DNA from: Nostoc sp. CENA543
GTDB lineage: Bacteria > Cyanobacteriota > Cyanobacteriia > Cyanobacteriales > Nostocaceae
Direction of reading: 5' to 3'
Assembly: GCF_002896875.1 (NCBI RefSeq)
Contig: NZ_CP023278.1
Coordinates: 6,268,501 to 6,332,500, forward strand
Length of the DNA: 64,000 nucleotides
Shown here: positions 8,469-16,512 of the stretch, in pieces
How positions within the stretch are numbered: position 1 is the first letter of the stretch
How the letters are laid out: each line of letters starts with the position of its first letter
The notes under the pieces: model-generated
Databases searched by the model: none
Seen by the model: the letters and a program-made list of their open reading frames with translations, nothing else
Told to the model about the DNA's origin: nothing
Made by a program: the position numbers and the translations under genes

Positions 8469-9935
8469 ATGATTGCGTACATTGAAGTTCCCTTGATTGG
8501 CAAAATTAAGCACCCAGCTAGGTGGGTGATGGGGTTTCTGGTAGCTGGGAGTTTAATTGCTGCCACAACTACTTACAGTCTTGTGAATCGTGGCAATAGT
8601 CAACAAGATGTCACGCAACTGACTGTACCTGTAGAAGCTAAAAATGTGACTCTACGGATTACAGCCAGTGGCAAGGTTGTTCCAGTACAGAGTGTAAATA
8701 TTAGCCCCAAAAATCCTGGTGTCTTAGCTGAGTTATACGTAGAACAAGGCGATCGCGTTGAGCAAGGACAAATACTAGCACGGATGGATATAGGCGATAT
8801 CAAAGCTCAAGTTGCTCAGTATCGCGCCAATTTAGCCCAAGCCCAAGCCCAATTAGCCGAAGCCTTAGCAGGAAATCGTCCCCAAGAAATTGCTCAATCT
8901 AGAGCGCGTTTAGCCCAAGCCCAAGCCCAATTAGCCGAAGCCAAAGCTGGCAATCGTCCCCAAGAAATCGCTAAAGCCCAAGCCCAAGTAGATGCAGCCC
9001 GTGCTAGAGCAAATTACACTACAGAGCAGGTAAACCGCTATCAGTATTTATATCAACAAGGGGCAGAGAAAAAACAACTACTTGATCAGGCTATTAGTGA
9101 AGATAAAAGTGCCAAAGCTAATTTAGCTGAAGCCCAAAAACAACTCTCGCTGCTGCAAGTTGGTAGTCGTAGCGAAGTCATCGCTGCCAGAGAAGCTGCC
9201 GTCACCGAAGCCCGCGCGGCCTTGGTATTGTTGGAAGAGGGTAGCCGCAAAGAAGAAATTGCCCAACGTCAAGCTGCTGTGAAAATTGCCCAAGCGCAGT
9301 TAGCCGCCGCCGAAGTCAGATTGCAAGATACTGTAGTTACTGCGCCATTCTCCGGCATTGTTACCCAAAAATACGCCAATATAGGAGCTTTTGTGACTCC
9401 TACAACTTCCGCTTCTAGCAGTGCCTCAGCTACATCTAGTTCCATTGTGGCTGTCGCCAAAGGTTTGGAAATATTAGCGCAAATCCCAGAAGCCGACATT
9501 GGCAGAATTAAACCAGGACAACAGGTGGAAATTGTCGCGGATGCTTATCCTGAAGATGTTTTTCAAGGACGGGTGCGTTTGATTGCACCGGAAGCTGTAG
9601 TAGAACAGGGTGTGACATCCTTTCAGGTGCGGGTAGCTCTGGAAACTGGTACAGATAAATTACGTTCTGGTTTAAACGTCGATTTGACCTTTTTGGGCGA
9701 TCGCCTCAACAATGCTTTAGTTATCCCCACCGTTGCGATTCTCACCGAAAACGGCAGAACAGGTGTATTAGTTACTGATGCCAAAAATAAACCCCAATTT
9801 CGAGAAGTGAAAATTGGCGCGCAAATCCAAGATCAAACCCAAGTAGTATCAGGAATCCAAGCAGGCGATCGCGTGTTTATTGACTTACCCAAAGATTACA
9901 AAATCCAAAAGGCAAAGGAAAAACAAAACCAATGA
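8469..9935 (+). CDS. Membrane fusion protein of ABC exporter (second copy)
   Basis: A 488-residue paralogue of the MFP at 4412. It has a membrane anchor near residues 18-40, lipoyl half-motifs (ISPKNPGVLAELYVEQGDRVEQGQILARMD), a coiled-coil hairpin and a barrel. The hairpin contains four modules with a G-N/S-R-x-x-E-x-I core; the first two are almost identical in DNA (about 8825-8980), indicating recent internal duplication. It overlaps the following permease by 4 bp (ATGA), so the two are translationally coupled. Confidence 0.9.
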   Translation: MIAYIEVPLIGKIKHPARWVMGFLVAGSLIAATTTYSLVNRGNSQQDVTQLTVPVEAKNVTLRITASGKVVPVQSVNISPKNPGVLAELYVEQGDRVEQGQILARMDIGDIKAQVAQYRANLAQAQAQLAEALAGNRPQEIAQSRARLAQAQAQLAEAKAGNRPQEIAKAQAQVDAARARANYTTEQVNRYQYLYQQGAEKKQLLDQAISEDKSAKANLAEAQKQLSLLQVGSRSEVIAAREAAVTEARAALVLLEEGSRKEEIAQRQAAVKIAQAQLAAAEVRLQDTVVTAPFSGIVTQKYANIGAFVTPTTSASSSASATSSSIVAVAKGLEILAQIPEADIGRIKPGQQVEIVADAYPEDVFQGRVRLIAPEAVVEQGVTSFQVRVALETGTDKLRSGLNVDLTFLGDRLNNALVIPTVAILTENGRTGVLVTDAKNKPQFREVKIGAQIQDQTQVVSGIQAGDRVFIDLPKDYKIQKAKEKQNQ

Positions 9936-11149
9936 ACTTCCTAGAAAGTATGCAAATGGCGGGGAAGACTCTGCTAGCAAATAAACTACGTAGTGCGCTC
10001 ACCATGTTGGGTATAGTCATTGGTAACGCTTCCGTAATTGCCATGATTGGGATTGGGGAAGCGGGACAAAGCTATGTCAATAAACAATTGGAATCTTTGG
10101 GGCCGAATGTATTATTTATCATTCCAGGGAATCAGGAAACTGAACGCATTTCCAGAGATTTGCCTAAAACTCTAGTATATGAAGATGCCAAAGCGATCGC
10201 GAGTCAAGTACCCACCATTGCCAATGTCACAGCCGAATTAAATAGTCGGCAAGTAGTGACTTATAGTAATAAAAATACTGATGTCAATATTATTGGCACA
10301 ACGCCAAGTTTTTTAATAGTCAGAGATTTTGAAGTTGACCAAGGCAGATTTTTTAGCGACGTAGACATGAAGCGCAGCAATCAAGTTGCGGTTATTGGTG
10401 CAAAGTTAGCAACTAGACTGTTTGGGAATAGTAATCCAGTAGGGCAACAATTTAGAATCAAAGACACCAGCTTTCAAATTATCGGAGTCTTAGAAGGCAA
10501 AGGTTCAAACTTAGGTGTAGATTATGATGATTCAGCTTTGATTCCCGTGTTTACAATGGCTAATCGCATCGTAGGACGGACTTCTCCCTACGGTTTGGAG
10601 TTAAGTTATATTGTAGCTTCCGCCAAAAACGCTGAAAGCGTTGATGCAGCAGCATTCCAAATCACAAATTTATTACGCCAACGCCACAAACTCATCGGTG
10701 AAGACGACTTTACGATTAGAACTCAAAAAGATGCTTTGCAAGTAGTGGGACAAATCACTGGCGCATTAACCACCATGCTAGCAGCGATCGCCAGCATCTC
10801 ATTATTTGTAGGCGGTATCGGCATCATGAATATTATGCTCGTTTCCGTCACCGAACGCACCCAAGAAATCGGACTGAGAAAAGCCATTGGTGCTACTGAG
10901 CAAGATATTTTACTGCAATTTATGATTGAAGCCGTAATTGTATCAGCCATTGGTGGCTTAATCGGGACAGGAATTGGTGTCAGTGGCATTATGTTAGTAG
11001 CGGCTTTGACACCTTTAGAATCAGCCTTATCCCCCGTAGCGATCGCTGCCACTGTCTGTATTTCCGGCGGTATCGGTTTATTCTTCGGTGTAGTCCCCGC
11101 CAGACGCGCCGCCAAACTCGATCCCATTGTGGCATTAAGGAGCATATAG
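9932..11149 (+). CDS. ABC exporter permease (MacB/FtsX type), no adjacent ATPase
   Basis: A 405-residue MacB/FtsX-type permease with an N-terminal helix (SALTMLGIVIGNASVIAMIGI), a periplasmic core and three C-terminal helices. The coupling motif is VTERTQEIGLRKAIGA. It starts inside the stop of the MFP gene (ATGA overlap). No ATPase gene follows: the next 240 bp are repeat DNA and a terminator-like hairpin. It probably borrows the ATPase at 7325 or a distant one; that is inference. Confidence 0.92.
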   Translation: MNFLESMQMAGKTLLANKLRSALTMLGIVIGNASVIAMIGIGEAGQSYVNKQLESLGPNVLFIIPGNQETERISRDLPKTLVYEDAKAIASQVPTIANVTAELNSRQVVTYSNKNTDVNIIGTTPSFLIVRDFEVDQGRFFSDVDMKRSNQVAVIGAKLATRLFGNSNPVGQQFRIKDTSFQIIGVLEGKGSNLGVDYDDSALIPVFTMANRIVGRTSPYGLELSYIVASAKNAESVDAAAFQITNLLRQRHKLIGEDDFTIRTQKDALQVVGQITGALTTMLAAIASISLFVGGIGIMNIMLVSVTERTQEIGLRKAIGATEQDILLQFMIEAVIVSAIGGLIGTGIGVSGIMLVAALTPLESALSPVAIAATVCISGGIGLFFGVVPARRAAKLDPIVALRSI

Positions 11150-11170
11150 GAAAGGTAAAAGGCAAAAGGC

Positions 11171-11202
11171 AAAAGGCAAAAGAAAAACCTCTTTTGCCTT
11201 TT
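11171..11202 (+). terminator. Terminator-like hairpin built from AGGCAAA repeats
   Basis: AAAAGGCAAAAGA (11171-11183) pairs perfectly with TCTTTTGCCTTTT (11190-11202) across a 6-nt loop, 22 bp after the permease stop. The left arm belongs to a run of AAAAGGC heptamers starting at about 11153, so a repeat array appears to double as the terminator of the exporter operon. Confidence 0.65.
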
Positions 11203-11226
11203 GACTTGTTTGAAATCAGAGAATTT

Positions 11227-11311
11227 ATACCAACTAGCAATTAGGTAGCATTGTTTCGATACTCTGGAACAGGCTACGAATCTAGGCTTTTAATCCAAAA
11301 TCCGAAATCCG
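11227..11311 (+). repeat. Dispersed MITE-like element, copy C
   Basis: Shares GGTAGCATTGTTTCGATACT, then GGCTACGAATCTAGGCTTTT and AATCCAAAATCC with copies at 1008-1111 (inverted) and 13716-13799. Starts at ATACCAACT. Noncoding. Confidence 0.7.
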
Positions 11312-11387
11312 TCTTGAAAAGTTTCCTACGGTGGGAAACCCGCCTACAGAACTTTTCGCAAAATCCAAAATTGGTATTACTCCCCTA

Positions 11388-11588
11388 TTAACGGGATTCC
11401 GTTCCTTGATTGGGGCTTCCGGCCACGCTATCTTCTCCTGGTGCTTCTGGTTTAGCAGTTTCTCTCGCATCAGATTGAGAAGCGTCACCAGTTTTGCGAA
11501 TATCTTCTTGGAGAGGGGTTTGGTAGCCACCGGAAGCTGTGGGTGTAGTTTCTTGATTTTTAGATTTTTGTTTCTTTTCTTCAGACAT
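11388..11588 (-). CDS. Small hydrophilic protein of unknown function (66 aa)
   Basis: A 66-residue protein (MSEEKKQKSKNQETTP...) rich in Glu, Lys, Ser, Thr, Gln and Pro, with no hydrophobic segment and probably intrinsically disordered. A strong ribosome binding site (AAGGAG about 8 nt upstream of the ATG) and a clean intergenic setting support translation. I do not recognise a family. It is transcribed away from the GNAT gene at 11788. Confidence 0.6.
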   Translation of the reverse strand: MSEEKKQKSKNQETTPTASGGYQTPLQEDIRKTGDASQSDARETAKPEAPGEDSVAGSPNQGTESR

Positions 11589-11787
11589 AACTATACTCCT
11601 TCATTTATTTCAGGCATCATTATAAAAATTTAGGAATGGTAATTTTATCTATCTAGAATCTGGTTATGTTTAATTTTTCAGTCTATCGAAAGTATTGTTT
11701 AGTATCACTTATATAACCTGACAAAAATAAACATAATTAAATCTTTGTCGCTCAAAACATCTTTTATTACCTACTAAGAAATAATTT

Positions 11788-12273
11788 ATGAGACAGAGTG
11801 AGTTATCATTGCCACCAGGATGTGAACTACGGAGAGCGACATCTCAAGATATGCGATCGCTCAGACGATTAGTTTTTTCAGCGATGCTTGACCCCACCCA
11901 ATTACACTGGCAACAATTTTGGGTAATTGAATTTCAAGCAGAGGTCATAGCCTGCGGACAATTGCGTAACTTTTCTCAAGCTCAAGAACTCGGTAGTCTA
12001 GTTGTTAAACCAAATTGGAGAGGTCGCGGTATAGCAACTTTCCTCACACACTATCTCATCACTCAAGCCACACAGCCTTTATATTTAGAATGTCTAGGTC
12101 AGCGACTAGCACAGTTTTACAGTCACTTTGGTTTTGTGCAAGTAGACTTTGAAAATTTACCTAAATCACTCCAAAATAAATTTAAAATCTCCCAACTAGG
12201 TAAAAAAATCCTGAGAGTTCCCGTAATTTTCATGCAACATCAAGGCGAAGCAACGCGAAATCAGAACTCTTGA
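11788..12273 (+). CDS. GNAT-family N-acetyltransferase
   Basis: A 161-residue single GNAT domain. The acetyl-CoA pyrophosphate loop is visible as VVKPNWRGRGIATFL at residues 72-85 (R-x-x-G-x-G/A), preceded by the core beta strand (EVIACGQLRNF) and followed by LAQFYSHFGF, the usual C-terminal strand. The acceptor substrate cannot be inferred. Standalone gene. Confidence 0.88.
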   Translation: MRQSELSLPPGCELRRATSQDMRSLRRLVFSAMLDPTQLHWQQFWVIEFQAEVIACGQLRNFSQAQELGSLVVKPNWRGRGIATFLTHYLITQATQPLYLECLGQRLAQFYSHFGFVQVDFENLPKSLQNKFKISQLGKKILRVPVIFMQHQGEATRNQNS

Positions 12274-12296
12274 CCATCTTCACTGCAATACCACTC

Positions 12297-12399
12297 ATAC
12301 CAATTCACAATTCGCAAGTCGCAATTCGCAATTAAAAAACTTAGATGCAGCAAAGCTTTCATGGTTTCCGTCTGTATCAATATTTTCGCGAATTGGTAT
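12297..12399. repeat. MITE-like element with 10-bp terminal inverted repeats
   Basis: ATACCAATTC (12297-12306) and GAATTGGTAT (12390-12399) are perfect terminal inverted repeats enclosing about 83 bp with CGCAATT repeats. The same ends bound 55966-56052. It lies between two convergent genes, has no coding capacity, and is followed by CAGCACT/CACTCAG heptamers at 12401-12446. Confidence 0.7.
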
Positions 12400-12433
12400 C
12401 AGCACTCAGCACTCCTCACTCTTCACTCAGCAC

Positions 12434-13051
12434 TCAGCACTCCTCTCTAACAAACACCGTCAGCAAAACAGGCCCCAATAAGTAATGATGCTGTAAACAC
12501 CGCAAACCAGCAGCAGAACCAAGGATTTCTCGTTGTTGGGGACTATAGAATTTAATTCCTTGATGACCAATTGACAATGCTTGTGGTTCTTTCTCTTTTT
12601 GCGTGGTGATATCAACCAAATAAAAGCGTCCACCAGGAGTTAATACCCGCACTACTTCCTCTAACACCTGTTTTGGTTCTAAATAGTGCAGAAAACTAAT
12701 AGTGTTAAACACCGCATCAAATTGACCATCCCCAAAAGGTAGAGCCTCGGCTTTACCTTCAATAAAAATTAACCGGGGACGATGGCGGTTACTTTGTCGA
12801 GCGATTTGTAACATTTGAGTTGATAAATCTAAACCAGTTCCCCGCAATTGGGGAAATTTATCAGCCAAACGTTCTAGCAGGCGGCCAGTACCACAGCCTA
12901 AATCAAGTACATTGGCTCTTTCTGGTAAGTCCACATATTCTAACAGGCGTTTGTGGATGGCTCGATAAAACACAGAAGGTAAGAGCCAGTCATAACTAGA
13001 AGCCCATCGGTCAAAAATAAACTTTTTGTTGTTGAGAAATTCGTTAGTCAT
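12434..13051 (-). CDS. Class I SAM-dependent methyltransferase (UbiE-like)
   Basis: About 205 residues from the ATG at 13051, chosen because AAGAGG precedes it at a good distance; the frame extends upstream to 13090. Motif I is VLDLGCGTGRLLERLA (about 48-63), then GTGLDLSTQML (acidic residue binding the SAM ribose), EALPFGDGQFDAVFNTISFLHYL and a post-motif III region (VLTPGGRFYLVDIT). This is the Methyltransf_11/UbiE type, probably acting on a small molecule such as a quinone or lipid. The exact substrate is not assignable. The 3' end runs close to STRR repeats. Confidence 0.88.
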   Translation of the reverse strand: MTNEFLNNKKFIFDRWASSYDWLLPSVFYRAIHKRLLEYVDLPERANVLDLGCGTGRLLERLADKFPQLRGTGLDLSTQMLQIARQSNRHRPRLIFIEGKAEALPFGDGQFDAVFNTISFLHYLEPKQVLEEVVRVLTPGGRFYLVDITTQKEKEPQALSIGHQGIKFYSPQQREILGSAAGLRCLQHHYLLGPVLLTVFVREEC

Positions 13052-13392
13052 TTGTTTTCTTAACCTCTTGTCGCGCAATGCTTCCAGCAATTAATTAGCC
13101 TTCTCTAGCCTAGCGTTTAGGAGTAAGCCGTCGCCTATTCAACTAGCACATTTTTGCCAGTGACTAGTCAAAGCATTTTAGATTCAATCCAAAATCCAAA
13201 ATCCAGAATTCGGAGGATCAACAGTTAACTAACACCACATTCTGTAATCAGGATATTTGCAGATGTAGTTAAAAGTATCTCAAACATGACTTTTGTCAGG
13301 CGTGAGAACTGCATAAAAAAACATAGCCTAACTGTATTTATATATAGATGGTTAAATGCAAAACACCAGTAAAATGATGAAGGTAATAGATT
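13052..13392. other. Intergenic region
   Basis: A 341-bp divergent region between the methyltransferase (minus) and the Mo-nitrogenase-type small protein (plus). It includes an AATCCAAAATCC repeat stub at about 13185-13210. No gene was seen. Confidence 0.5.
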
Positions 13393-13680
13393 ATGACTAC
13401 TTTTACTCAAATTCAATCCCACAACGACCTACTTGAGCCGATTCGCAGATGGTTAGAAGGTATCGAAATTCATAACCCTAAACTAGCTCATCTGTTGTGT
13501 AAAGTTATTCCTGCTCAATGTCCATTTGAACGTGATGTCAAATTATTCGGTCGTAAACTATTTCACATTCCGCCAATGTGTAAATTAAATCCTTTCTACG
13601 AACAAGTGGTAGGTTTACGTTTTAAGGCTCTTTGCTATTTGGCTGATGAATGTGGTGAAGATATAACAGCTTATTGCTAA
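13393..13680 (+). CDS. Mo-dependent nitrogenase-associated C-terminal domain protein
   Basis: A 95-residue protein matching the cyanobacterial family annotated as Mo-dependent nitrogenase C-terminus. The diagnostic run is QCPFERDVKLFGRKLFHIPP followed by MCKLNPFYEQVVGLRFKALC and DECGEDITAYC. It has six cysteines, some of which could bind metal. The biochemical role is unknown; the name reflects domain similarity only and does not show a role in nitrogen fixation. Homologues are common, often multicopy, in filamentous cyanobacteria. Confidence 0.85.
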   Translation: MTTFTQIQSHNDLLEPIRRWLEGIEIHNPKLAHLLCKVIPAQCPFERDVKLFGRKLFHIPPMCKLNPFYEQVVGLRFKALCYLADECGEDITAYC

Positions 13681-13715
13681 ATTTTGATCATTGCTCAAGT
13701 TTAGAGCAACTCGTA

Positions 13716-13799
13716 ATACCCAATAGAGATAGGTAGTATTGTTTCGAGATTCTGGAATGAGTTACGAGCTTCAGCTTTTTATCCAAAATCCAAAATAGG
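13716..13799 (+). repeat. Dispersed MITE-like element, copy B
   Basis: Shares GGTAGTATTGTTTCGAGATT and CTGGAATGAGTTACGAGCTT with copies A (inverted, 1008-1111) and C (11227-11311), ending in ATCCAAAATCCAAAAT. It sits directly after the Mo-nitrogenase-type gene. Confidence 0.7.
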
Positions 13800-13988
13800 T
13801 TAATCGGTAATTACAGACTTCCCCTTGTGAGTTACGCAAAAGTATACTAAGCTAACGGAGAACTATTTAGATACGCATATAATCTGCCAGCACAAAATGG
13901 TATTAGTCACAGCAACTATGTGCAGGCGAAAATTTTCAATTATAGGTATCTTAATATTTTTACCTTATCTTTTTACTTTTGCTCGATC

Positions 13989-14354
13989 ATGACCCACATC
14001 TTGTTGGTTGAAGATGAAGTCAAGCTAACCCGATTTATGGAGTTAGAACTGAACTATGAAGGTTATCAAGTCAGCGTCGCCTACGATGGGTTAACTGCTC
14101 TTATGGCAGCACAGGCGTTAAAGCTAGACTTAGTTATTGTAGATGAAACTTTACCTGGTGGGTCGGGATTAGAAATTAGCCGCCGTTTGCGAAGTATTGA
14201 TCAGCAAGTGCCGATAATTTTATTAATCGCTCCAGATCAGATGAGCGATCGCACTACGCCCTTAGATCCTGCTGTGACTGATTATGTCATTAAACCCTTC
14301 AATATAGAAGAACTATTAACTACAGTCAATGCTCATCTCGCGAAAAAATTCTAG
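13989..14354 (+). CDS. Receiver-only response regulator (OmpR-type receiver, degenerate switch residue)
   Basis: A 121-residue receiver from the ATG at 13989 (MTHILLVEDEVKLTRFM); an upstream in-frame GTG at 13920 would add a non-conserved tail. The acidic patch (ED), phospho-Asp in LVIVDETLPGGSGLE and lysine in YVIKPF are present. The usual switch Thr/Ser before Ala is an isoleucine (IILLIAPDQ), so phospho-signalling may be altered. There is no DNA-binding domain. It lies 183 bp upstream of the arsenosugar-type operon; a link is not shown. Confidence 0.85.
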   Translation: MTHILLVEDEVKLTRFMELELNYEGYQVSVAYDGLTALMAAQALKLDLVIVDETLPGGSGLEISRRLRSIDQQVPIILLIAPDQMSDRTTPLDPAVTDYVIKPFNIEELLTTVNAHLAKKF

Positions 14355-14537
14355 ATTATAAGGTTTATAGGTTTAGGGGAAGATTGGGAATGCGATCGCC
14401 TCCCGATGATGTGCTTTTTACTTAAATTCGACGGGAAAGCCTGTTCCCTTTCTCGTAGAGAAATAATTTCAGTAAAAATTCATCTAACTCATAACTAGTT
14501 ATATTAGGATGCACACAGTTTAATTTCAAACAGTGTT

Positions 14538-15506
14538 ATGAGTTACCTAGAAACAGCCGCCCAATTTTACAGCGAAGTCGCCCAAACTCCAGAAGTAGGA
14601 CTTTGCTGTGTTCAAAGCACACCGATGCAACTTCCAGGGTTAAAGATACCTTGCAAGATGCAGGATATGAACTACGGTTGTGGAACTACTGTTCACCCCA
14701 CTGAACTTTCCCATCAGCCGACGGTTTTGTATGTCGGCGTTGGTGGCGGTTTAGAAGCTTTGCAATTTGCTTATTTTTCCCGTCGTCCTGGCGCAGTAAT
14801 TGCGGTTGAGCCGGTTGCAGCTATGCGGGAAGCAGCAAGAACTAATTTAGAACTTGCTGCTAAAGAAAACCCGTGGTTTGATCCCAGCTTTGTAGAAATT
14901 CGCGAAGGAGACGCTTTTGATTTACCTGTGGCTGATGAATCTGTAGATATTGTTGCCCAGAATTGCCTGTTTAATATTTTTGCACCTGAAGATTTAACTC
15001 GTGCGCTACAAGCAGCTTATCGGGTGTTAAAACTAGGTGGACGTTTGCAAATGAGTGATCCCATTGCTACCCGTCCGATTCCTCAGCATTTGCAGCAAGA
15101 TGAAAGGCTAAGGGCTATGTGTTTATCAGGCGCACTCACCTACGCAGAATATATCCAACGGATTATTGATGTTGGCTTTGGTCAAATTGAAATCCGCGCC
15201 CGTCGCCCTTATCGCTTACTAGACTCAGAAACTTATCAGTTAGAAAAGCATCTACTTTTAGAAAGCCTGGATTCAGTAGCTTTTAAAGTGGCAATTCCTG
15301 AAGATGGTGCTTGTGTTTTTACAGGAAAAACCGCTATTTATGCCGGTAATGAACCATTTTTTGATGATGCGGCTGGTCATTTATTGCAACGTGGCATTCC
15401 GGCAGCTGTTTGTGATAAAACTGCTGCTAAACTAGGAGCTTTAAAGCCATCAGAAATAATGATTACTGAATCAACCTGGCATTATAGCGGTGGTGGTTGT
15501 TGTTAA
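14538..15506 (+). CDS. arsM: Arsenite S-adenosylmethionine methyltransferase, arsenosugar-pathway type
   Basis: A 322-residue SAM methyltransferase. Motif I is VLYVGVGGGLEALQF (63-77). Cysteines expected in ArsM arsenic sites are present: C142 in QNCLFN and C194 in MCLSGAL, plus C23/C24, C39 and C48. The C-terminal half is an extra domain ending in GGGCC, typical of the long cyanobacterial ArsM that pairs with ArsS. It converts trivalent inorganic arsenic to methylated forms used for arsenosugar synthesis. It is followed after 15 bp by a PiT permease and then arsS, supporting the assignment by context. Confidence 0.88.
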   Translation: MSYLETAAQFYSEVAQTPEVGLCCVQSTPMQLPGLKIPCKMQDMNYGCGTTVHPTELSHQPTVLYVGVGGGLEALQFAYFSRRPGAVIAVEPVAAMREAARTNLELAAKENPWFDPSFVEIREGDAFDLPVADESVDIVAQNCLFNIFAPEDLTRALQAAYRVLKLGGRLQMSDPIATRPIPQHLQQDERLRAMCLSGALTYAEYIQRIIDVGFGQIEIRARRPYRLLDSETYQLEKHLLLESLDSVAFKVAIPEDGACVFTGKTAIYAGNEPFFDDAAGHLLQRGIPAAVCDKTAAKLGALKPSEIMITESTWHYSGGGCC

Positions 15507-15521
15507 TTTATTATCCTCAAA

Positions 15522-16481
15522 ATGTGGGAAGTCAGTATATTTATTGCTACGCTATTTCTAGCCTACGCTAAAGGGTCTAACGACAATTTTAAAGGTGTAG
15601 CTACGCTATTTGGTAGTCGGATAACTAGCTACCAAACAGCAATTTTATGGGCAACTTTCACTACTTTTGCAGGTGCATTGACATCCATTTTATTTGCTGA
15701 CAGTTTAGTTCAGAGATTTTCCGGTCAGGGTATCGTGAGAGACGCGATCGCTCAAGGTGATAATTTTCATATAGCAGTGGCGATCGCTACTGGCGTAACT
15801 GTCATGATTGCGACTAACTTGGGCTTACCAGTCTCTACTACCCATAGTTTAATCGGTGCTATTTTCGGTGCTTCATTAGTGGCAATTGGACTGGAAGCTA
15901 ATTCTACAATACTTTTAAATTCTTTTGTTTTACCCTTATTTATCAGCCCTCTTATCGCCATTCCTTTAAGTGCAGGCATTTACAGTTTAACTGAATATAT
16001 TCAACCAAAATTATCTATAACCGTCAACCCAAAAATAGTGGATAATATTCATTATATTAGTGCTGGGTTGATTTGCTTTATTCAAGGTTTTTATGATACT
16101 CCCAGATTAGTATCTCTGGTAATTATTATTGAATATTTTTCTAGACAAGGTGCAATAATTACTATTGCGATGGCTATGGGTTTGGGTGGTTTGATTAGTT
16201 CCCAAAGGATTGCTGAAACCATCAGTTTAAAAATCACCCCAATAAATCCAACTCAAGGATTATCAGCTAATATTATCACTAGTATACTAGTAATTATAGC
16301 TAATTTTTTTGCATTACCTATCTCCGCAACTCATGTTGCTGTTGGTTCTATTCTTGGGGCGGGAATTATTACAGAAAAAGTCAACAAGTTTGTTGTATTT
16401 AAAATACTTATAGCTTGGATTTTAACCTTGCCTACTGCCACAATTATTAGTGGTGTAATTTATAGACTTTTACAAAGATAG
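15522..16481 (+). CDS. PiT-family inorganic phosphate/anion permease in ars operon
   Basis: A 319-residue polytopic membrane protein with the duplicated PiT signatures: AKGSNDNFKGVATLFGSR near the N-terminus, TNLGLPVSTTHSLIGAIFG in the middle and FALPISATHVAVGSILGAG near the C-terminus. PiT proteins move phosphate with cations and arsenate is a common analogue. It lies 15 bp after arsM and 31 bp before arsS, so it is probably cotranscribed. Here it might move phosphate, arsenate or an arsenosugar intermediate; which one is not known. Confidence 0.88.
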   Translation: MWEVSIFIATLFLAYAKGSNDNFKGVATLFGSRITSYQTAILWATFTTFAGALTSILFADSLVQRFSGQGIVRDAIAQGDNFHIAVAIATGVTVMIATNLGLPVSTTHSLIGAIFGASLVAIGLEANSTILLNSFVLPLFISPLIAIPLSAGIYSLTEYIQPKLSITVNPKIVDNIHYISAGLICFIQGFYDTPRLVSLVIIIEYFSRQGAIITIAMAMGLGGLISSQRIAETISLKITPINPTQGLSANIITSILVIIANFFALPISATHVAVGSILGAGIITEKVNKFVVFKILIAWILTLPTATIISGVIYRLLQR

Positions 16482-16512
16482 TAATAGTAATCAAATTCAG
16501 GGATCATCACCA

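Noticed and set aside
10723-11240. Long minus-strand frames (149 and 83 codons) opposite the second permease
   Set aside because: They mirror the hydrophobic codons of the permease and end in repeat DNA; no start signal or family match.
12401-12446. CACTCCTCACTC motif considered as the Yfr1 small RNA
   Set aside because: The Yfr1 core and flanking hairpins are absent; the motif comes from CAGCACT/CACTCAG heptamers.
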